DNA from: Paratrimastix pyriformis
Lineage: Eukaryota; Preaxostyla; Paratrimastigidae
Assembly: GCA_027972325.1 (NCBI GenBank)
Contig: JAPMOS010000021.1
Location: 397,501 to 461,500, forward strand
DNA length: 64,000 bases
Direction: 5' to 3'
Position numbers and translations under genes: made by a program. The notes below the pieces were generated by a model, which saw only the letters and a list, made by a program, of their open reading frames with translations, was not told the DNA's origin and did not search any database. Below are positions 48,429 to 64,000 of the stretch, piece by piece; the stretch's first letter is position 1; every line of letters starts with the position of its first letter.

Positions 48429-50380
48429 TCACGACTTCCTGAACTCCTGAGCATGCCGAGGCATGGGGATCGGCAGCGCCTCCTCCTGGGCCTGCACATC
48501 TATGGGCTCATCCAGGGGTTCTTCCAGCAAACCGTCTGTCTCTTTCACCCCCCACCCCACATCGAAGAGGGGGAAGCAAGAGGGGGAAGCAAGAGGGGGA
48601 AGCAAGAGGGGGAAGCAAGAGGGGGAAGCAAGAGGGGGAAGCAAGAGGGGGAAGCAAGAGGGGGAAGCAAGAGGGGTAATTTAGGTGGGGTTGGGTGATG
48701 GGTGGGATGGGATGGGGGCCACCAAAGCTGGAGGTCATTGCGGGCGGCTACCGGAGGAGGCGCCGGAAGGTGCGGGCGCAGTCCGGTCAAAGCCACGGCA
48801 TGAAGTTGCGTTGATGCTTGCGGCCAGCCAGACGGGTCGCCCAGGTTGGCGGCTTTGAAGAGCGCCGCGGCGGCCTTGTTTCCTGCGATTTTTTCTGCAC
48901 CCCGGTCGTGTCAGAGAAAAAAAAAGGCAAAGGTACGAAGAAAAAAGGTGAAAAGGAATGAGACCTCATGGCGCTCATAGCGCCCGAAAAGAAGAAACCG
49001 AAATTTCTGCACCTGCCCAGTAATCTCGGTTTCTGGGTTGGGTTTGATTAAAAGGTTGAACACGCTACCGTATGTTTCAGATCTTAGTACCGACCTAGGT
49101 CCACGAAAAACCCCTCCGAGGTACTAACAAATGCAACAATAGGGTGGTACTAACATGTGTAACACGCGGTACTAATACCTGCAACAATGGGAGGGTACTA
49201 ACACGTGTAACAGCGGGAAGGTCAGGACATCCGGGACCTGATGTGGACTGCTGGGGGAAAATAAGAAAAAACATATTGTTTTTTCACCTCTTGGAAGCTC
49301 GGGGCAACTGATTGAAGCCTACAAGATCCAAACACTGCGATTATTTTGAACAATAGACTCTGCCAACGTTGCCGGGTACTGTCGATTCTGAGCAGATATT
49401 TATGTCTTGGCCGCGGTGGGACACGGAAAATAATTATTGCTTGGAGAAACCTTTATTTTCTCATTCCTTGATATATGTTCTCATTGAATCTGCATTTTCA
49501 AAGGTCAATTCGGAGTATTCCTACCTTGTGCGCAGATCGGTGCGCAGGCACGAACAATGGAAATTCTTCTTGGTTCGACACGACGTTTGGTTGTTGGGTC
49601 AAATCCTTTTAATTTTGACACTTTTTTGGTCGTTTTTGCACAAAAATTTCCCGAGGTACATGAAAAAGCCCTCCGAGGTACTAATAAGTGCGCGGTACTA
49701 AGATCTGAAACATACGGTATCTCTCTCTAAAAAAAAAAAAAAAGAAGAAACAAAAAGCCGCATGCAGAACCCCCATGGGGTCGCAGGCGAAAAAGACACT
49801 GTCGGTGACATCGCGGAGGATGGGCTAAATTGGTGGGTGGGGTAAGCCCTTTATTTTTGTGAGATGATCTCGATCTGCTTTTTTCTCCTTTCCTCACGGC
49901 GGGACCACCCGACCCTCCCCCGACCCTCCCCGACCCATTCCCTCGGACCCGGACCAGACCCAGACCCAGACCCAGACCCAGACCCAGACCCAGACCTCCC
50001 CCGACCCTCCCCGACCCATTCCCTCGGACCCGGACCAGACCCAGACCCAGACCCAGACCCAGACCCAGACCCAGACCTCCCCCGACCCTGGCCCCCGACC
50101 TCCCCCGACCCTGGCCCCCGACCTCCCCGACCCTGGCCCCCGACCTCCCCCGACCCCCGTCCACGACCTCCGCAGACCCTGGCCTCCGACCTCCCCCGAC
50201 CCCCGACCCCGACCTCCCCCGACCCTGGCCCCGACCCTGGCATGCTTCATACACCCTCCGGGCAACCTGTTGCTCGATGAGTGCGATGGTGAGACAAACC
50301 CAGAAAGGCGGATTGATTTTTCCACCGACCTCCCGATCCAAATCGTCAAATAACAAGAGAAGCTGGGTTTCCGGCTCCAT
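48429..50380 (-). CDS. Candidate small gene, three exon-like blocks
   Basis: Three minus-strand coding-like blocks are spaced as in a gene. The first, 50380 to about 50267, starts MEPETQLLLLFDDLDREVGG. The second, about 48894-48725, reads IAGNKAAAALFKAANLGDPS. The third, about 48543-48429, ends IPMPRHAQEFRKS before a stop. The phases of the first and second blocks do not match with the splice sites I can see, so this may be two genes or a decayed one. The presumed first intron would contain a CAGACC minisatellite and the inverted-repeat element at 49066-49719. No domain recognised. Confidence 0.35.
48566..48676. repeat. GAGGGGGAAGCAA 12-bp minisatellite
   Basis: About nine near-perfect copies of AGAGGGGGAAGC, adjoining the third block of the candidate minus-strand gene. 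Confidence 0.95.
49066..49719. mobile_element. 654-bp element with perfect 27-bp terminal inverted repeats
   Basis: The left end TACCGTATGTTTCAGATCTT plus AGTACCG (49066-49092) is the exact inverse complement of 49693-49719. The outermost TA on each side could be a TA target duplication, as in Tc1/mariner-type transposons. Inside, GGTACTAA-type motifs recur near both ends (CCCTCCGAGGTACTAA near 49110 and 49668, direct orientation). The core is AT-rich and holds an open frame at 49369-49701 (starting MPGTVDSEQIFMSWPRWDTE) without a recognised transposase motif. Best described as a non-autonomous DNA transposon or MITE. Confidence 0.8.
49925..50235. repeat. CAGACC array with longer duplicated unit
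   Basis: CCCAGA hexamers in two blocks. Each block is preceded by CCCTCGGACCCGGACCAGAC, giving a ~95-bp higher-order duplication, followed by CTCCCCGACCCTGGCCCCCGAC units. Confidence 0.9.
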
Positions 50381-50396
50381 GACGCTCAAACCACGG

Positions 50397-51065
50397 CTCG
50401 ACTGGGGTCGGTTCGACTGGGCCGGGCTTCTGGTGTCGCCTTTGTGGATGGAGTCGCTCGCCGTCCCTAGTTGCGCCGTTTTCTGGCGGATCTCGCCTGC
50501 CGCCAAGCCGAACAAGGACGCTCGAAATTGTGTCTTGAATGAGGTGATCCCCGTCATTCCATCTCTCGGTCTCGAGCAGCAAACAAGGCGTTTTCGTCTC
50601 GAATCTTGCGCTTTCCCAGGCGGACGAATTGTGCACCTTTCTCGACCCACTGGCACCGCAGCTCCCTCTGTCGATCTCGTGGTGTTTCCCCGGCGGCCGA
50701 ACGTCTTGAAGACGTCACAGAAGCCCTCGGGGATTGACTGTGCTCATTCGCTTCCATTTTTTTTTTCGATTCGCAAGGTTTTTTGGCAGACACCTCTTCC
50801 GAGATCGCCGCCATCAATACGTCCCGGCAATTCACCCCACTGACTCTCCTCACAAGTCTGCATCCCATCATCACCACCCAACACAAGGCGATCCTTTAAG
50901 GTTCTTTCATTCTTCTCTTTCTTCCCTCTTCAGACCCCGTGTTGCCGGCCCGCTCCATTTTCCCCCGGAGCTTCCCGCCGCCTCCTGCCGGTGGCCCCTC
51001 TACGGGCGGCTGTGCCTCGGGGTACCTTCGACCACATCCACCCGGGACAAGATCCTGGCACGGGC
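50397..51065 (+). pseudogene. Decayed partial copy of the PPAT gene
   Basis: Parallels 53968-54690 of the intact gene: the same exon A text (GCGCCGTTTTCTGGCGGATC), the same acceptor CTTTCCCAGGCGGACGAATT, the same exon B end (GCCGAACGTCTTGAAGACGT), and the CTCTACGGGCGGCT...TTCGACCACATCCACCCGGG block. The start codon of exon A is absent. The second exon has lost ~20-25 bp in several places, and frames no longer join. Sequence is still close to the parent, so the duplication is fairly recent. It ends inside the nucleotidyltransferase motif exon. Confidence 0.8.
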
Positions 51066-51657
51066 GCGGGGCTTGGGAGGGGAAATGAATGAGGCGAAAG
51101 TTGACATCGGCAAGGTGTGTTCTTGGAACCAATATAAATGAGTGTTTCCCGACGGAGCCGGAGTGGGGGGGGAGGGGGGGGAGAAGACTGAAGGCCGGGC
51201 AGCCGCCACGTACCGTCGGCCAGGAGCACAAGGGCCGGCGACCGCCCCTCGTGTGCGTCCCCTCGCCATCTCCAACCACTCCCCCCCCCCCCCCCCCCCC
51301 CCCCCCATGACCCGCCATCACTCGATGACACCAACACCCCCAGACGGAGCCACCTCTTCAAGTGTGCCTGCCATAGTATCTTGAAAAGGGTTTGTCAAAC
51401 CTCGTCTCCGGCTGGTTCCATTTCAGCCGGGGGAAACTCGCATCGACGGCTCGGCAGCCTCACCTCGCCAGCCAGTCGCGGAATGGGGCGGTGAGAATTT
51501 ACATCTATATAAAAACAGAACACGAGGCGAGGTCCACCCCCGTCTCAAAAACAAAATCGAGGGCGGATTTCCCGAAAGGCCCTTTCTTCTCCCGTTTCCC
51601 TGGGACGGTCGTCGTCACGGGCCGCTCACCTCCTGCCGGCGAGCCCGCCCATCACCA
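51066..51657. other. Non-coding gap
   Basis: Contains a GTGTTCTTGGAACC stretch, a G-rich and then C-rich run (51160-51306) and a TATATAAAAA at about 51509. No gene recognised; some of it is the 3' flank of the minus-strand LRR gene. Confidence 0.5.
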
Positions 51658-53856
51658 TCAGCGAGGGCTCATCAGCAGCATGGCCCTGGCCCCGACCGGG
51701 TCCAGGTGCACCCCGGCGAGGAGCCGGAGCGCACGCTCCTCGGCAAGGTACCTCTGGACGCCCCCGATCCGACGCAGCCCTGGGGGCGGCCCGGCCATGT
51801 CCACCCGGGTGAGAGCCGCAAAGGGGGCCTGCAGGTCCTCCAGCAGGGGGCAGTCGAGGGTCAGCGAGCAGAGTGGGGTCGAGAGGTGCAGGGGGCACAC
51901 CGCCAGCTGCCTCAGCCGGGGGCAGGCCAGCACCAGGTCGGGGCCGGCCTCGCCCAGGGTCAGCTGGGTCAGCACAGGCAGCCGCTCCAGGGCGCCCGCC
52001 ACCCGCTGCGACCACCCGGTGGGCCCGACCCGGAGGGTGACCTGCCGCAGACGGGCCCCGTGCCGGGTCAGGCAGGCCAGCAGGCTGGCCTCACCCATGC
52101 CGGGGCAGCAGTCGACGGAAAGGCTCCTCAGGGGGGCCGCCTCCTCGGGGCCCAGCAGGTCGAAGGCGAGGATCTCGTCCCCGAACAGGCGGAGGGCGGC
52201 CAGGGCCGGGCAGCGCAGGGTCAGCCGGCTCCCCTGGGCGGCGTAGTAGCACGCCCCCAGGATGGTCACCGCACGCAGCCCCGGGCCGTCCACCTCCAGC
52301 GAGCTGGGGGCTCCCCCGGGGTAGAGGGTCACCGTGAGCTGCTCCACGTGGGGAGGCAGCCGCCGCACGAGGGCGCAGCCGAGCGATTTGGGCAGGGGCA
52401 GCGTCAGCCGGCGGAGCGCGCCCAACTGGGACAGGACCTCGGGCGGGTCCAGCATAACCCCGGCCAGCTCGGTGAGCCGGTCGGCCCCCGTGTGCACCAG
52501 TGGCAGAATTTCCTGAGCCGTCCACTGCTTGGCGCCGGGGGGCTCCAGGTGCCGCAGACTGGGGATGCGGAGGCTCCGCATCTTGGGGCAATCCGCCCGC
52601 AGCCTGTACTGGGACGGGCCCACCGTCATCGGCAGGGCCACCTCCTCCAGGGCGGGGCAGCGCAGGTCCAGGATCCGAGGCCCGCACATTCTCAGCTCCC
52701 CCATATCCAGCCGGCGCAGCCGGGCACTGGCGATGTAGACGGAATACGGGATCAGCGTCGAGGAGCCCAGTAGGCAGAGCCGCTCAAGCCGGTCGAGCAG
52801 GGCCGGACCCAGCAGCGGCTGGGGCACGGCAGTGGCGGCAGTGGCGGCGTCCAGCATCGGCCCGGCAGGGGAGGCGGGCAGGGCGGTCGCCCACAGGTCC
52901 GACCGGCTCTCCGACAGGTCCGACCGGCCGCGCAGGGTCAGGGCGCGCAGAGTGGGCCCGTTGGCGGCCAGCAGGGCCGCCAGGCCGGGGCATCGGATGG
53001 GCACATCGAGGGACTCGAGCCGCCGGCAGAGGCCCCCCATCCCGGTCAGGTCGCCCTCCAGGTGCAGGGTCAGCTGGGTCAGGTGGGCCGCCAGGGCCCC
53101 CATGGCGCCATCGCAGGCCGCCACGAGGCTGACCCGCTCGAGGGCAGCGCAGTGGGGGAGGAAGTCCGCCAGCCGATGGGGGCGCCAGATCTGGGGCAGG
53201 ATGAGTTCGCGGAGGGTGCCTGCCAGGGGCCCCAGGGCCGCCGCCCAGTCGCTGCCGAACCCGGGCTGCAGGCCCATGATCTGCAGGGACCGCAGTCGGG
53301 GGCAGGCCCCCCGACCCAGGGCCTCCAGCACCCGCCCCAGCGCCGGGTAGTCGCCAGGCTCCAGGCGGAGCTCCTCCAGGCCGCCCAAGTAGCCCCCGCG
53401 CATCAGGACCAGCGGCAGGGGCCCCATGGACACGCAGAGGGCCGCCAGGCCGGTGGTGGTTGTGGGCGTGGCGGTGGTGGTTTTGGGCGGGGGGCCGAAG
53501 GCCCGCGCCACCCATGCGGCACACTCAAACTCGGTGCCCGTCTCCAGGAGCGGGATGTCCTGTCCCCACAGGGCCAGCTTGAGGAGCCCCTTGCCGCAGG
53601 GTCGGACGAGAGCCTCCAGGGCCTCCAGCGTGACGGCGGGCGGCGGCGGCGGCCGGGCGACTTCGATTTCGCCCTCCTCCGCCTCCGGCGGGCCCCCGAA
53701 GGACAGGAGACGGGCCGTGCCGATGATGGCCCCACGGACGGCGTGGGTGAGACCAAGCAGCTGGATGTAGGTGGTGGTGGGACAATCGGAGAGTTCAACC
53801 ACGGACAGCAAGAGGTCGAGTGGGAGCCGGGCGAGGATATCAGCTACGGTTTCCAT
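51658..53856 (-). CDS. Intronless leucine-rich-repeat protein with F-box-like N-terminus
   Basis: A single open frame of 732 residues from ATG 53856 to a stop at 51658, with no intron, in a region where other genes have many. The N-terminus (LPLDLLLSVVELSDCPTTTY, then IQLLGLTHAVRGAI) resembles an F-box-like helical domain. The rest is a solenoid of leucine-rich repeats: LEELRLEPGDYPALGRVLEA, CPRLRSLQIMGL, TLRELILPQIW, LERLCLLGSS, LRRLDMGELRM, CPALEEVALPM, CPKMRSLRIPS, LRRLTLPLPKS and CPALAALRLFG, many ending in a Cys-Pro-x-Leu link typical of F-box/LRR proteins. Such proteins select targets for ubiquitin ligases, but that role is inferred. It lies head to head with the PPAT gene, with about 92-140 bp between starts. 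Confidence 0.78.
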   Translation of the reverse strand: METVADILARLPLDLLLSVVELSDCPTTTYIQLLGLTHAVRGAIIGTARLLSFGGPPEAEEGEIEVARPPPPPAVTLEALEALVRPCGKGLLKLALWGQDIPLLETGTEFECAAWVARAFGPPPKTTTATPTTTTGLAALCVSMGPLPLVLMRGGYLGGLEELRLEPGDYPALGRVLEALGRGACPRLRSLQIMGLQPGFGSDWAAALGPLAGTLRELILPQIWRPHRLADFLPHCAALERVSLVAACDGAMGALAAHLTQLTLHLEGDLTGMGGLCRRLESLDVPIRCPGLAALLAANGPTLRALTLRGRSDLSESRSDLWATALPASPAGPMLDAATAATAVPQPLLGPALLDRLERLCLLGSSTLIPYSVYIASARLRRLDMGELRMCGPRILDLRCPALEEVALPMTVGPSQYRLRADCPKMRSLRIPSLRHLEPPGAKQWTAQEILPLVHTGADRLTELAGVMLDPPEVLSQLGALRRLTLPLPKSLGCALVRRLPPHVEQLTVTLYPGGAPSSLEVDGPGLRAVTILGACYYAAQGSRLTLRCPALAALRLFGDEILAFDLLGPEEAAPLRSLSVDCCPGMGEASLLACLTRHGARLRQVTLRVGPTGWSQRVAGALERLPVLTQLTLGEAGPDLVLACPRLRQLAVCPLHLSTPLCSLTLDCPLLEDLQAPFAALTRVDMAGPPPGLRRIGGVQRYLAEERALRLLAGVHLDPVGARAMLLMSPR

Positions 53857-53948
53857 CGCCTACATAGATGAGAATCGAATGGGGAGGCGCAAGGTGAAAA
53901 GATAGTGAAAAAAGATAGTGGAACCTTTTGAGAAAACCTCAAAGATGA

Positions 53949-56765
<2,817 letters not shown>

Positions 56766-57354
56766 CTACCTTCAGCTGCCCACCTACCCTCCCTCCTCTC
56801 CTCCCTCCCTCCTCCCCCGATGTACAGGACGCTTGCAATCCGATCGTTCGCCCGTTCTTCGTCATTCTCGGGACTTCCCAAATGGGAGGATGGGGATTTG
56901 GGGATTTGGGGGTGTGTGTGGGCATCCCGGATGGGGCAGCAGGAAGGAAAGGTGACGGGGTGACGGGGTGACGGGGTGACGGGGTGACGGGGTGACGGGG
57001 TGACGGGGTGACGGGGGGAGGGATGGGATGGGATGGGATGACGGAGGTCCCCGAGGGACGAGGGGGGGAGATGAGATGGGTCAGATCCCCCGCGAGGGGA
57101 GCAGGAGGTGGGGGGATGCTCCGAGCGGGAGCTCCCATATTGGGCGGTGGGTCATGGAGGGGGGCAGGTTCCACTCCTGATGCCAAAGGGTGGCAGTGAC
57201 AGGAGCGGCGCGGTGGCGACGGTTGACAGGGTCTGGTCCCAGCCAGAGGGGTGATAACCCCAGAGGGCCCCACGATTGCCCTCGTCGGGGGCCCATGAGC
57301 CGTCCGTCCGTCCGTCCGCCGTCTCCCTCGCCACTCACGACTCGCATCGCGTCA
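56766..57354. other. Convergent intergenic region
   Basis: Tail-to-tail space between the PPAT and two-RRM genes. It contains a GGGGTGAC octamer array (56952-57015), GGGATGGGAT runs and a CCGTCCGTCCGTCC run near 57300. No gene seen. Confidence 0.6.
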
Positions 57355-63160
<5,806 letters not shown>

Positions 63161-63189
63161 CAGCCACTTATCGACGGAACCCACTTTCC
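63161..63189. promoter_or_regulatory. 29-bp divergent start region
   Basis: Start codons of the two-RRM gene (63160, minus) and the membrane-protein gene (63190, plus) are only 29 bp apart, so each 5' UTR must overlap the other gene or be extremely short. If an upstream ATG or leader exon is used for either gene, the transcripts overlap. Confidence 0.5.
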
Positions 63190-64000
63190 ATGCCTCTTCA
63201 GCAAAATCCCACTTCTCTTGAGGTAGCGTCCCTCGACGAAAGCAAACTCCGCCTGACTGATCTCCCGCCCCTCTCATTCCTCTTACGGATCTATGGTATC
63301 TATTACCCAACCAGAAATCTCTTCATGAAGATATTTTACGTGATTCATATCATCGTCATCTTTATTGGATCCATCTATTCCGCATTCGGTCTGTGTCGCC
63401 TCATTCTCCCCTCTCGATCCTGTTGGTCAGGCTGGCTATGGGTCATCTTGGTCCAGCTCATTCACCCGGGCACCTGCCCTCGTGTGGTCGGCTGGTCGGA
63501 GATGTGCTTTGGCGATGCCGGGGGCACTGCCCCCCCGGTGACAGCCATCTCGGGGCTGCTGATCTGCCTGATCGCGCCCTTCTCGCAGATTACCGGGATC
63601 CTGATCACCCGGAAGAAGCTGATCCACGAGGAGATCGCCGAGTTCCGTGCCGCTCTCACCCCGCCCTCCAGACCCCCTCCCCTCCCCTCTTCCGCCCATG
63701 CCCATGCCCATGCGCCCATGCATGACCTGGCCATGACCACCGACGTCGCACCTTCCCCCAGCTCGTATGACCCCCCCTCCATCTCCCCGCCTCCCTCACC
63801 TCCTCCCCTCCTCCTCCATTCCTCCCTCTTCCCGCATGCCCGCTCATCTTTCCCGGCTCTCCCCCTCCCCTCCCCCCGGACAGCATGGGCGACCCACAGT
63901 GGCGCCCGTTCGTGCGCAAGCGAGCCGTGCTCTTCGGTGTGCTGGCCATGGTGGGCACGGCCCTGGCGACGACCATCGGGCTGCTGGCCAACATCTTCAC
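63190..64000 (+). CDS. Multi-pass membrane protein, 5' part
   Basis: Exon 1 (63190-63764) starts MPLQQNPTSLEVASLDESKL and encodes membrane segments IFYVIHIIVIFIGSIYSAFG, WLWVILVQLIH and AISGLLICLIAPFSQITGIL, followed by a charged helix and a Pro/His-rich loop. The donor is GTATGA. Exon 2 starts at 63884 (MGDPQWRPFVRKRAVLFGVL) with another membrane helix and runs off the window. Spacing fits a polytopic receptor- or channel-like protein, but no family signature was recognised. The G+C of the first ~250 bp is lower than in neighbours. Confidence 0.7.
   Translation, partial: MPLQQNPTSLEVASLDESKLRLTDLPPLSFLLRIYGIYYPTRNLFMKIFYVIHIIVIFIGSIYSAFGLCRLILPSRSCWSGWLWVILVQLIHPGTCPRVVGWSEMCFGDAGGTAPPVTAISGLLICLIAPFSQITGILITRKKLIHEEIAEFRAALTPPSRPPPLPSSAHAHAHAPMHDLAMTTDVAPSPSSYDPPSISPPPSPPPLLLHSSLFPHARSSFPALPLPSPRTAWATHSGARSCASEPCSSVCWPWWARPWRRPSGCWPTSS

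Noticed and set aside
48202-48432. Gly-rich minus-strand frame at the poly-C run
   Set aside because: Driven by the homopolymer; no splice or domain support.
52091-53524. Overlapping minus and plus frames inside the LRR gene
   Set aside because: High GC leaves long open frames in all phases. Only the 732-residue frame shows leucine-rich-repeat periodicity.

Overview
The window comes from a GC-rich, intron-rich eukaryote, most likely a free-living protist. The evidence is a set of multi-exon genes with GT...AG introns for nuclear functions: a Mediator MED14 subunit, a two-RRM hnRNP-like protein, a PQ-loop transporter, phosphopantetheine adenylyltransferase and a nuclear tRNA-Met. There is no bacterial gene organisation. 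I cannot name the species. A metamonad of the Preaxostyla type (for example Paratrimastix) is only a guess. All exon models were built by hand from reading frame, intron phase and splice sites.

Layout. 1-19126 (minus): MED14, about 29 visible exons, with its 3' end beyond the window. Only about a fifth of this span is coding; the rest is intron filled with GAT/ATC triplet arrays, CAGACA-type satellites and partial copies of neighbouring exon ends. 19223-22216 (plus): a PQ-loop membrane protein, divergent from MED14. 22434-36797 (plus): a 24-exon gene for a large secreted or cell-surface glycoprotein with one membrane span. One of its introns holds a tRNA-Met gene and a dispersed repeat. 37809-40221 (minus): a broken armadillo-repeat gene. 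40904-41397 (minus): a small unknown gene with a recent LTR retrotransposon (41399-44181) at its start codon. 45349-48056 (plus): a kinase-like gene. 48429-50380 (minus): a possible small gene carrying a 654-bp terminal-inverted-repeat element in its presumed intron. 50397-51065: a decayed partial copy of the PPAT gene. 51658-53856 (minus): an intronless leucine-rich-repeat gene. 53949-56765 (plus): PPAT. 57355-63160 (minus): the two-RRM protein. 63190-64000 (plus): the 5' part of a multi-pass membrane protein.

Three genome-wide habits stand out. First, most introns begin GTCYG instead of GTRAG. Second, introns repeatedly contain truncated copies of the adjacent exon edge together with its splice site, up to about ten copies, so introns seem to grow by tandem duplication of exon-intron junctions. 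Third, triplet arrays mostly show the ATC strand in the sense direction of the host gene. Intergenic spaces are tiny (29 to about 220 bp at several divergent or consecutive starts), in contrast with the bloated introns.
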